Shown here: positions 1 to 7,300 of the stretch, piece by piece
How the letters are laid out: each line of letters starts with the position of its first letter
Numbering within the stretch: position 1 is the first letter of the stretch
The notes under the pieces: generated by a model
What the model was told of the DNA's origin: nothing
Databases searched by the model: none
Seen by the model: the letters and a program-made list of their open reading frames with translations, nothing else
Program-made: the position numbers and the translations under genes
Assembly: GCA_030610965.1 (NCBI GenBank)
Contig: JAUWQU010000043.1
Span: 1 to 11,010, forward strand
Direction: 5' to 3'
Source: Phycisphaerae bacterium
GTDB lineage: Bacteria > Planctomycetota > Phycisphaerae > SM23-33
DNA: 11,010 nt

Positions 1-262
1 AGTTGTTGCGCTCGTCCACTTTCCCCAGTTCCCTCAGCAGATGGACCAGGCAGCACTGCCTCTCGCGGGCGAACGCGTTGTACGCGGCCCAGAAGTCCGT
101 CACAAGCACGCCGTCGAACGCCTCGGCGAAGAACTTCTCCAGCGCCGGCGAGCCGCGGCTCGGGTCCAGCAGGTAATAGCACGAGGCCTTGTTGGCGAAG
201 CACCACAGCCACCACGTCTTGCCGTTCATCCGCCAGCCGGTCTCGTCGTCATCCACACCGTT
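1..262 (-). mobile_element. IS66-family transposase (TnpC) core fragment, truncated at both sides
   Basis: About 85 codons, read in the same frame as the upstream ABC ATPase, match the catalytic core of IS66 transposases. The first catalytic Asp lies in DETGWRMNGK, followed by WWLWCF, a Tyr-rich strand, the DPSRGSPALEKFF block, then the second Asp in LVTDFWAAYN about 50 residues later, and the CLVHLLREL block. The third acidic residue would lie outside the window. No N-terminal transposase part, helix-turn-helix region, tnpA/tnpB or terminal inverted repeat is seen on the ABC side, so the element does not begin here at a normal IS end. The junction lies between roughly 245 and 275. The family call rests on motif recognition; the origin of the junction is unresolved. 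Confidence 0.8.
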
Positions 263-1036
263 GCGCTTGACCCATACGACGCTGCTCGCCCCCACCCGCG
301 CACAGCCCAGCACCGAGGCCAGCTCGCCCAACTTCGTCGGCGAGTGGCCGGGAATCTCTACTTGCCGAACGCTGTCCCGCAGGTCCTCCAGCGGGGCATG
401 CAGAACGGCTCTGCCGGCATCGATAATGGCCACGTCATCGGCGATGCGTTCCATGTCGGCAATGATGTGCGTGGTCACGATGGCCGTCGCGTCGGACTCG
501 TTGACGTGGTCGCGAAGGGCGTCGTAAAGAGCCCTGCGGGCGGCAGGGTCAAGCCCGTCGGCAGGCTCATCCAGCAGGATCAGCCCGGGCCTGCACGCCA
601 AGGCCAGGCTTGTCAGCACCCATCGACGCTGGCCCTTGCTCATAGCCCCGTACGGGCGCTTGAGGGAGATTTCGCGCCCCTTGCAGTACTCCCGGAACAA
701 GGCCTTGTCAAAGGACGGCGATGCACCCGCCTGAAGGCCCGCCAGCATCGCGGGGGTCGCCCATGTCGGCGGCTCGCATCGGTCCCCGACGTACGCGACG
801 CGCCCGGCCACGCCGGCGGGCTGAGACCTCGCCGGCGAGCCAAGCACGAACGCCTCCCCGGCCGTTGGCTCGATAAGGCCCATCAGGATTCGCAGCAGTG
901 TTGTCTTGCCGGCGCCGTTTGGACCCAGCAGCGTCAGTATCGTTCCCTTCGAGACCTCCAGACTCAGACCGTCCAAGGCCCGCACCGCCCCAAAGTCACG
1001 CCTCAACTCGACTGTCCGCACCGCATGATCGCTCAT
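1..1036 (-). CDS. ABC transporter ATP-binding protein, 3' part replaced in frame by an IS66 transposase fragment (runs off window)
   Basis: This is the nucleotide-binding subunit of an ABC transporter of the kind paired with YtrA-type GntR repressors. Visible motifs are Walker A GPNGAGKTT (K44), a signature loop read as MSKGQ (132-136) instead of LSGGQ, Walker B LILLDEP (D156, E157) followed by the D-loop, and the switch histidine in TTHI (H190). The usual short C-terminal tail continues to about residue 257. The frame then carries on without a stop into DETGW (264-268) and further IS66 transposase sequence to the left edge. I checked the codons through the whole stretch: 345 open codons, no frameshift. 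The ATG at 1034-1036 overlaps the GntR stop as ATGA, which implies translational coupling. The ATPase core looks intact; its native last residues are missing. The protein would act at the cytoplasmic face of a membrane permease not seen here. The product is sure; whether the fusion is real or an assembly join is open. Confidence 0.85.
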   Translation of the reverse strand, partial: MSDHAVRTVELRRDFGAVRALDGLSLEVSKGTILTLLGPNGAGKTTLLRILMGLIEPTAGEAFVLGSPARSQPAGVAGRVAYVGDRCEPPTWATPAMLAGLQAGASPSFDKALFREYCKGREISLKRPYGAMSKGQRRWVLTSLALACRPGLILLDEPADGLDPAARRALYDALRDHVNESDATAIVTTHIIADMERIADDVAIIDAGRAVLHAPLEDLRDSVRQVEIPGHSPTKLGELASVLGCARVGASSVVWVKRNGVDDDETGWRMNGKTWWLWCFANKASCYYLLDPSRGSPALEKFFAEAFDGVLVTDFWAAYNAFARERQCCLVHLLRELGKVDERNN

Positions 1037-1419
1037 TGTTCCGGTTCCATTTTGTTGGCTTCCGACTCGATTATCCTGAGGACTTCCGCCTTGGGAGCCC
1101 CGATGCGAAACGCCTCGGAAAGCATCCGCCGAGCCATGTCGGCAATGGCTTTCTGGCGGACGGATTGAGGTGTGGCCCCGTGATTGACCGAGACGAATAC
1201 CCCCTGCCCGTGCCGCATGACGACCAGCCCGGCGTGCTGAAGCTCCTCGTAGGCCTTCACGACCGTCCGCGGGTTGATCTTCAGCTCCTCGGCGAGCGTG
1301 CGAATGCTGGGCAGCCTCTCTTCCTGGGCCAGTTGTCCGGAAGCGACCCGGTACTTGATCGCCTCCATGATCTGGCGGTAGATCGGCTCGCCGCTGTGAT
1401 GGTCAAGATGCAGGTACAT
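1033..1419 (-). CDS. GntR-family transcriptional regulator, YtrA-type (128 aa)
   Basis: This is a short GntR-family repressor. Residues 10-75 form the winged helix-turn-helix: PIYRQIMEAIKYRVASGQL opens the domain, LPSIRTLAEELKINPRTVVKAYEEL spans the recognition helices, and the wing ends near GQGVFV. Only about 50 residues follow, mostly helical, which is the length of the YtrA subfamily and too short for a FadR or HutC effector domain. Such proteins typically repress the ABC transporter operon they head and respond to cell-envelope or antibiotic stress. The ATG at 1417-1419 is preceded by an AAGGCGAG-like ribosome site, and the stop overlaps the ATPase start by 4 bp (ATGA). The AT-rich region upstream holds a likely self-operator. 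Family and pairing are secure; the effector is unknown. Confidence 0.93.
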   Translation of the reverse strand: MYLHLDHHSGEPIYRQIMEAIKYRVASGQLAQEERLPSIRTLAEELKINPRTVVKAYEELQHAGLVVMRHGQGVFVSVNHGATPQSVRQKAIADMARRMLSEAFRIGAPKAEVLRIIESEANKMEPEQ

Positions 1420-1437
1420 GTCTCGCCTTAGTATTAA

Positions 1438-1460
1438 CTGTATTACATCATATACAACAG
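1438..1460 (-). promoter_or_regulatory. Candidate GntR operator and promoter region of the GntR-ABC operon
   Basis: The block from about 1430 to 1460 is strikingly AT-rich compared with its surroundings and lies 19 to 41 bases upstream of the GntR start codon. It contains an inverted repeat TGTAT-N8-ATACA at 1439-1456, flanked by CTGT and ACAG at 1438-1441 and 1457-1460. On the minus strand, TAATAC occurs twice, three bases apart, and could serve as a -10 element. YtrA-type regulators usually bind palindromes overlapping their own promoter, which fits the position. Exact -35 and -10 boxes cannot be fixed. Confidence 0.45.
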
Positions 1461-1536
1461 TTGCGGGCGAGGCAAGCGGCTTCTGAAATTATTTTCCGGC
1501 TCGCGATCCGACCCACGGTAGATGATCCCTGTGGGC

Positions 1537-2226
1537 TCAACAGGCGTCGGTCTCGAACCGGTAGCCGATTGGTCGAACGGTCTGAATGAAGTGCGGCCTG
1601 GCGGGGTCGGCTTCGATCTTGGTACGCAACGTGTTTACACAGCGGTCCACGCTCCGCGACGTAACGAACACGTCGTAGCCCCAGACGGTGTTGATGATTT
1701 CGTCACGAGTCAGCGCCCTGCCTTGGCGGCGTAGGAACAGCGCCAGCAGGCCGAACTCCTTGGGCGTCAGCGGGATTTCGCGCCCGTCACGCGTCAGGCG
1801 ACGGCTGGCGAGGTCGAGCGTGAAATCGCCGAAGCGGCAGTTCTTCTCGGCCGGCTGGCGACGGCGGCGCAGGAAGGCGTTTGCCCGGGCGAGCAGTTGC
1901 TTGATGCTGAAAGGTTTGGTCACGTAGTCGTCGGCCCCGAGGTTCAGGCCGAGGATGATGTCCTGTTCCTGGCCCTTGGCTGTCAGCATGATGATCGGCA
2001 CGTCGAGGCCTTCCTTGCGGACCAGGCGGCAGATTTCGTAGCCGTTGACTTTCGGCAGCATGATATCCAGGACGATCAGGTCCGGCTTGACCGACAAGGC
2101 CGCCTCCAGCCCCTTCTCGCCGTCGTCGGCCACGGCCACGCAATAGCCCTCGAACTCGAAGTTGTCCTTCAAGCCGCGAAGCATTGTCGGGTCGTCTTCG
2201 ATTATCAGAACCGTTTCGCCTGGCAT
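1537..2226 (-). CDS. OmpR/PhoB-family response regulator (229 aa)
   Basis: This is the DNA-binding output protein of the two-component system encoded with the histidine kinase just upstream. The receiver domain (about 4-120) has the acidic pocket E10-D11-D12, the phosphoacceptor D54 in LIVLDIMLP, the switch Thr82 in MLTAKG and the conserved K104 in YVTKPF. A winged-helix trans_reg_C domain follows (about 130-225): LTPKEFGLL starts the second half, LTRDEI and the SRSVDRCVNTLRTKI recognition helix follow, and the wing ends in VRPIGYRF. All key residues and the usual family length are present, so it should be functional. It starts 47 bp after the kinase stop, with only a weak ribosome site (TGAGACC). 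Targets are unknown; the promoter of the large exported-protein gene that heads the operon is one obvious candidate, by inference. Confidence 0.96.
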   Translation of the reverse strand: MPGETVLIIEDDPTMLRGLKDNFEFEGYCVAVADDGEKGLEAALSVKPDLIVLDIMLPKVNGYEICRLVRKEGLDVPIIMLTAKGQEQDIILGLNLGADDYVTKPFSIKQLLARANAFLRRRRQPAEKNCRFGDFTLDLASRRLTRDGREIPLTPKEFGLLALFLRRQGRALTRDEIINTVWGYDVFVTSRSVDRCVNTLRTKIEADPARPHFIQTVRPIGYRFETDAC

Positions 2227-2235
2227 CTGGTCTCA

Positions 2236-2306
2236 TTTCATCGCAAAGGGCGCAACGTGCGCGGATACAAGGCCTATTGTCTCTGCGCCTCAGTGCCTCT
2301 GCGGTA
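2236..2306 (-). repeat. GTEAQR-type intergenic repeat at the kinase 3' end and kinase-regulator spacer
   Basis: On the minus strand the last codons of the kinase read EDYRRGTEAQRQ, from a DNA segment with doubled GCAGAG and GAGGC units. The following spacer contains TTGCGCCCTTTGCGATG. Both pieces resemble the common intergenic repeat sequences (CGCAGAGGC... and CGCAAAGGGCGC...) that are scattered in many environmental bacterial genomes and often spawn spurious peptides of the type RRGTEAQR. Recognition is from memory of that pattern; only one copy lies in this window. Confidence 0.5.
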
Positions 2307-4346
2307 ATCCTCTTTTGTCGCGGCCGGCAGGCGGACCGTGAACGTGCTGCCCTGGCCGGGCTGGCTTTCTACGTCGATGGTTCCGCCGTGTGCGTCGAGG
2401 ATGAACTTTACGATCGCAAGCCCCAGTCCGCAACCGCCGGCCTTGCGCGACAAGGTCTGATCGACCTGGTAGAACCTGTCGAATACTCGCCTCACGGCCC
2501 GGCGCGACATGCCCAGGCCATTGTCGCTGACCTCGATCAACACGCTGCCGTCGGCGGCACTGGCCCGGACCGCGACGGCCTTGCTGTCGCCGGAGTACTT
2601 CCAAGCGTTGTCCAGCAGGTTCAGGATAACCGTCTCGATCGCATCGCGGTCGGCTTGGATGCCCGGCAGGTCGGGCTGGACCTCCACGCTCAACTGCGAT
2701 TGCGGCGAGGCGAACCGCTCGCGGACCGACCCGGTGGCGCTGCGGACCACTTCGCCCACATCCACGGCCGCGAAGTCGAACGCCCGCTTGTCGCGTTCCA
2801 TCCGGCTGAACGTCAGGAAGTTGTCTATGAGCCGGCTTAGGCGTTCGTTCTCGCGGGCGATCAGGTCGAAATACTCGCTCGCCTGCTTGGGGTCCGTGCA
2901 TCGACCCTCGCGGACAGTGTCGACCAACACCCGCATCGACGCCAGCGGGGTCTTCAGTTCATGGCTGACGGTGGCGATCAGGTCGTTCTTCAGTCGCGTC
3001 AGCCGCATCTGCCGGCCCAGATACGACGCCAGTATAACCGCCATCACGGCGATGAACGCGATGGCCATAATGCCCGTCCACAGGTAGGCGGCGTTTTGCT
3101 TCTCGGCCGCGGCGCCGAATGGGTCCGGGCCGCTCAGAAAGATCGCCACGTACCAGTCGGACATGTGCTTCCTCGACGCTTCCGCGCGGAGCAATGGCTT
3201 GCCCAGTTCCGGTCGGGCTACGACGGAGTTGATGATTCGACACGAGGCATCCGCCCCGGCCGGGGCGCGATTCAGGAGCGTCTCCAACTCGTCGATCACC
3301 CGTTGGCCGGCATACAGGCCCCACACGCGGCGATCACTCGACAGCAGGGACGATCGCAGGTACTCGATACGCGCCTCGGGGCGCTGCGGGCCGCCGTAGC
3401 CGGATATCAACCTTGTCACCGTCGGCGGGTCCTTGAAGTCCGAAAGGCCCCGCGACATTTCCCGGCCGCGAAGCTCGGCCTGCAAGGTCGGCCATCGCGT
3501 GTCGGGCGCGAGTTCCGCGAGCCTTGTCATAAGAAACATCCGCTGACCGGCAGGCATGGACAAGTCGCGGTAGTCGTTTAACTGATCGACAAGGCGTTTG
3601 ACGGCAGGAGCGAAACGCGGATCATCGCGGCCCATCAACTCCAGCGCCATCAGCCGCGCCGACGCGATGACAAGTCGGCCCTGGGCATCCAGCACATGGC
3701 GGAACCGTGGCTGTTCGAGGGCCTCTGCAAGAAGCCCGATTGCCTTATCTCGCTTCCGGGCCTTGACAAGGCACCTCGCCTGGGCTATCAGGGCACGGGC
3801 CGCGACATGGTGGTCAGAAGCCCTGTCCGCGACGCGGGCGTAGAGTTCCGCCGCCTGTTCGGGCGAGGACCTGCTGAACTCCTCCTCGGCCGCCTCGGCC
3901 AACAAGTCGGCCAACTCCGCGGCCGGCGCCGTCGCGGGGCTGCTCGACGGCGCCGATGTCGTCGCAGGTTCGGCGGGCACAACCGCCCCGGCGTTGGGAT
4001 AGGCGATTCGCCCCTTCTCGTCCAGCACAACGAAGCTGTCGGCCAGGTCGGATCCCGCCAGGCGGGCAAACACCTCGCCGGGGCCCTCGCCCGGCAGCAT
4101 GGAAAGCTCGTCGGCTCGGCGGTCCCAGAACTGGTCGATTTGCTGCTGGGCCTCGATCAGCCGGCTGGTGTAGGCCTGCGTGAGCTTCTCGCGCACGGCC
4201 AGTCGTTCGTTCCCCATGGCCGCGGTCATGAACCACAGCACGCACGCCGTCGGCACGAGCACCGCCGCCAGAATAAGCCCCAGCACGGGCCAGATCCCCC
4301 AGTTCCGGCCCGTGCCCAGTTGTGTCGCCTTACGCCTGTCTATCAT
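2274..4346 (-). CDS. Membrane sensor histidine kinase with TPR-like extracytoplasmic sensor (690 aa)
   Basis: This is the sensor kinase partner of the OmpR-type regulator that follows. A first membrane helix (about 17-42) and a second (about 421-443) bracket a 375-residue outer domain. That domain starts with long helices, has a Cache/PAS-like strand pair (DSFVVLDEKGRIAYPN, 104-119), then an Ala/Pro/Ser-rich linker and TPR-like helical pairs (about 144-280). The cytoplasmic part begins directly with HisKA: phosphoacceptor H462 in SHELKTP, only about 18 residues after the membrane, so no HAMP domain is evident. The HATPase domain has the N-box NLLDNAWKYS (576-585), G1 DNGLGM (608-613) and G2 GCGLGLAIVK (638-647). 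All catalytic motifs are intact. It starts 6 bp after the stop of the large exported-protein gene, a spacing that implies co-translation. The last dozen residues come from a repeat-like sequence. The ligand is unknown. Confidence 0.95.
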   Translation of the reverse strand: MIDRRKATQLGTGRNWGIWPVLGLILAAVLVPTACVLWFMTAAMGNERLAVREKLTQAYTSRLIEAQQQIDQFWDRRADELSMLPGEGPGEVFARLAGSDLADSFVVLDEKGRIAYPNAGAVVPAEPATTSAPSSSPATAPAAELADLLAEAAEEEFSRSSPEQAAELYARVADRASDHHVAARALIAQARCLVKARKRDKAIGLLAEALEQPRFRHVLDAQGRLVIASARLMALELMGRDDPRFAPAVKRLVDQLNDYRDLSMPAGQRMFLMTRLAELAPDTRWPTLQAELRGREMSRGLSDFKDPPTVTRLISGYGGPQRPEARIEYLRSSLLSSDRRVWGLYAGQRVIDELETLLNRAPAGADASCRIINSVVARPELGKPLLRAEASRKHMSDWYVAIFLSGPDPFGAAAEKQNAAYLWTGIMAIAFIAVMAVILASYLGRQMRLTRLKNDLIATVSHELKTPLASMRVLVDTVREGRCTDPKQASEYFDLIARENERLSRLIDNFLTFSRMERDKRAFDFAAVDVGEVVRSATGSVRERFASPQSQLSVEVQPDLPGIQADRDAIETVILNLLDNAWKYSGDSKAVAVRASAADGSVLIEVSDNGLGMSRRAVRRVFDRFYQVDQTLSRKAGGCGLGLAIVKFILDAHGGTIDVESQPGQGSTFTVRLPAATKEDYRRGTEAQRQ

Positions 4347-4352
4347 CGGAAC

Positions 4353-7300
4353 TCACTTTATGTAATAGCCCGACACGCGCCACTTTCCGTCTTCGCACTT
4401 CATGGGCGTTATGGTTTCCACAGCCTGCTTCTTGTTCGCGAAGACGGCCTCGAATTGGACCGTGACGTACTGACCGTCCGGTGCGCCGGGCATGGCTGTC
4501 ATGAATATCGCCGACATCACCTTCCGGGACTGGGCCTTGCCCAACGGCTTTCGCGCAGCCTGGATTTGCTTCGCAAATGTGTCCTGGGTCACCGCCTTGC
4601 GGAGCCGCGCCGACGCGGCATCCCAGCTCGCGCCGTACTTGCCGTCGTCAACCAGCTTGAGCCATTGCTCAGCCGCCGAGAGCGCCTCCTTCGAAGCCCC
4701 GGCCGCGTCCTGTGCCTTCTTCAGGGCCGCCTTGGCATCGGCGCTCTTGGGTTCCGCCTTGAGCCACAACTGACAGGCCTCGGCAGCCTTGTCGTACTGG
4801 CCTAGTTCCACGAACGTGGTCGCCAAGCCGTTGAGGGCCGCCGTGGTTTTCGGATCGGCCGCGACGGCTTTCTGCCAATACTCGATGGCCTGGCCGGGCT
4901 TGCCCTGGCTCTTGGCGATCCAACCGAGCCCGTTCAGCGCGCCGGGTAGCTTCGGGTTAATCGCCAGGGCCTTCTCGAACGCATCGGTGGCATTGAGAGC
5001 CTTGCCCTGGTTCTGCATCGCCCAGCCCAGGCCGTTGAAGGCGTTGGCGCTGGTGGGGTCCTTGGCGACGGCGGCCTTGAACTTCTCCTCCGCCTCGGAG
5101 AGCTTCCTCGCATTCCACAGCCGCCATCCCTCGACCGCGAGATTCTCGGTTTCCTTCTTGGCTGCAGCGTCAACAGCAGCCGGTAACTGGACGCCAATTT
5201 CCGTGGCGGCCTTGCGGAGGTGTGTCGCCAAAGGAATAGTCGGCGGCGAATTCCGCAGGCAGAAGTTCTTCCATCCTCCTTCGGTTTTGATGAAGAACAG
5301 AGCCAGGTAGACACCTTTGAGTTCCTTCGGTCCCGTACACTTGACGGCCGCCACGTTCCCCAGCACCACCGATTCGCCCGCGAACATCTGGAACAGCTTG
5401 CCCGTCTTCTGGAGGCATCGCTCCCGCATCTCCAAGGCAAACTTCGGCAGGGCCTCGATCCACCCCTTGATACGATCAGTCGCCATGGCCTTGAGGGCGG
5501 CATCGTCCTTGTCGCGGATGGCCACCAGCATTTGGGTCGCCAGGTCTTCGACGATCACCTTCTGGACCCGCTTCACCGCCTCTGGGAGCGGGGCTGGTCT
5601 CCTCTCGATCGTCTCAGCCGAGACGTATTTGCCTTCCGGCGTGAACGTGAAACGCTCCTCGATGACCTGCCTGCTCTTGTTCCGGATCGTCGCGAGGTAC
5701 TTGTAGCGAATGGAAAGATTTCCGCCGGCCATCGATTCCGGAACGCCCCATTCGATCGTCTTTCTGGCGGTGATGTCGCGGTAGTTCTCGCTGAAGTACT
5801 TCTCCACCCAGTTGATGAGCTTGGCCTTGAGGGCCTCTGCCTTCGCTGCCTTGGCCAGCTTGGTCAAGGCCGCTTCGGCGTTGTTGCGGACGAACTTCTC
5901 GGGATCCTTGAGTGCCTTTTCCAGGATCGGCTTGGCCTTCTGATCGCCCAGTATCCCAAGCGCGTAGGCGGCGCATCGCCGGGCGAAGGGGCTCTTGTCA
6001 TTGGCGGTCATGTCAGCGAGAGTGTCGAAGGCCGAGCCAGCCTTCATCGTACCCAGGGCCAGCGCGGCCATGCCACGGGTCATGTCTTCCTTGTGCGAGC
6101 AGAGCTTGATCAGGCCCGCCAGGGCGGGCGACGGATCGGAGAACGTGTCCTTCCATATGATGTAGACGGCCGCGCGGCGGAAGGTGTCCTTGTCCGAATC
6201 GAAGTACTTCGCCACGGCCTTGACGACGGCGGGCTCTCTCAACTCGGCAAGCGATGCCAGCAGCGGCGGGATTCGGGAATCGCCGTCGGCCATCGTGGAG
6301 ATATCCGTGACCGCGTTGTCCACGATCTTGGCGATCTCCGCGTCGCTGGCGACTCTCTGGGCAGTGAGGCCCATCGTAACCATGTGCTTCGTATTGAAAG
6401 GAACCTGCTTCCGCCACAGGTACACGTCGCATTGGCCTATGGTCGTCTTCGACGTCGGCTTTCCGGACGGCTCGACGATTGTCATACCTCGCGGCAGGAC
6501 CAGGAAGAAGCTTTCCAGCACCTGCGAGCCGAAAGTGTTTTCCATACTCAGCCGGGCCATTCCGCCCGTCAACGGCAGCATCTTGGTGCCGTTTCCGATG
6601 TAGCCCAGCAGGCTGCTGGCGCCGGGCTGGACGGGCTGGGAAGGTTTCCACCACAGGCCGTACTTGCCGAACGTGGCGTCTGGACGATCGCGGAGTTCGA
6701 ACTCCTGAGGCCTGCTCGCTTCGTCCATCAGCGTAAAGTCGGGCTTCTCACGGCCAAAGTTGCCCAGGTGAATCGGCCCGGCCTGCGGCTTGTCCGATGA
6801 GTTGACATAGCCCAACAGCCCCCCGGAGTAGAGAGCGAACCTATCGTCCACGCCGTATATGCGCGTGTTGGTTCGCAGCTGCTTTTCCTGAGCCGTACGG
6901 AGGGTCGCCAAGTGCTCGCCGACTATGTAGGCCATAACTTCGTCCGGCAGGCGAGGCATTGCGGCCTGCGCGGATGCTTCGTTGATCGCTCTGGCCCGCC
7001 TGGCCATGTCATCCGGCAGCGGAGTAGGTTTCCCGTCGGCGGATTTTGTCGCGAAGAGGATGACGTACCTCGCCGCGGCCGTGCCGTCGGCGGACTTGAA
7101 GTTCCGGTGGCTGGGACTGTTGACGCCCACCCAGTAGACCTTGCCCGGCTGGAGTTTAACGGGAAGCGTGCAGGTGGTCTTGGACGCGTTGTAGCTGGGA
7201 GTCTGGATCTTCGGGAACGTCTCTCCCCCACCCGTCCACGACCAACTCTTGTCGGTCATCGGCCGGTCGAAGGTGACGGTGATCTTGTCCAGCGACGGAT

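Noticed and set aside
41..1168. Long plus-strand open frame (375 codons) opposite the ABC ATPase
   Set aside because: It is rich in Arg, Gln, His and Pro, has no recognisable domain, and lies opposite a gene with complete ABC motifs. This is a GC-rich antisense shadow.
1511..1535. Hairpin just after the response-regulator stop (CCCAC and GTGGG arms) as a terminator
   Set aside because: The stem is five to six base pairs with a bulge and a long loop, and no T-tract follows on the minus strand.
3696..4805. Plus-strand open frame (369 codons) across the kinase start
   Set aside because: It spans the junction of two well-supported minus-strand genes and has an Arg/Gly/His-biased sequence, so it is a shadow.
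5220..6800. Long plus-strand open frame (526 codons) opposite the large exported-protein gene
   Set aside because: Its composition is biased to Arg, His, Leu and Gln, there is no domain, and its ATG has no ribosome site. The minus-strand frame carries the TPR, HEAT and DUF4019-like features.
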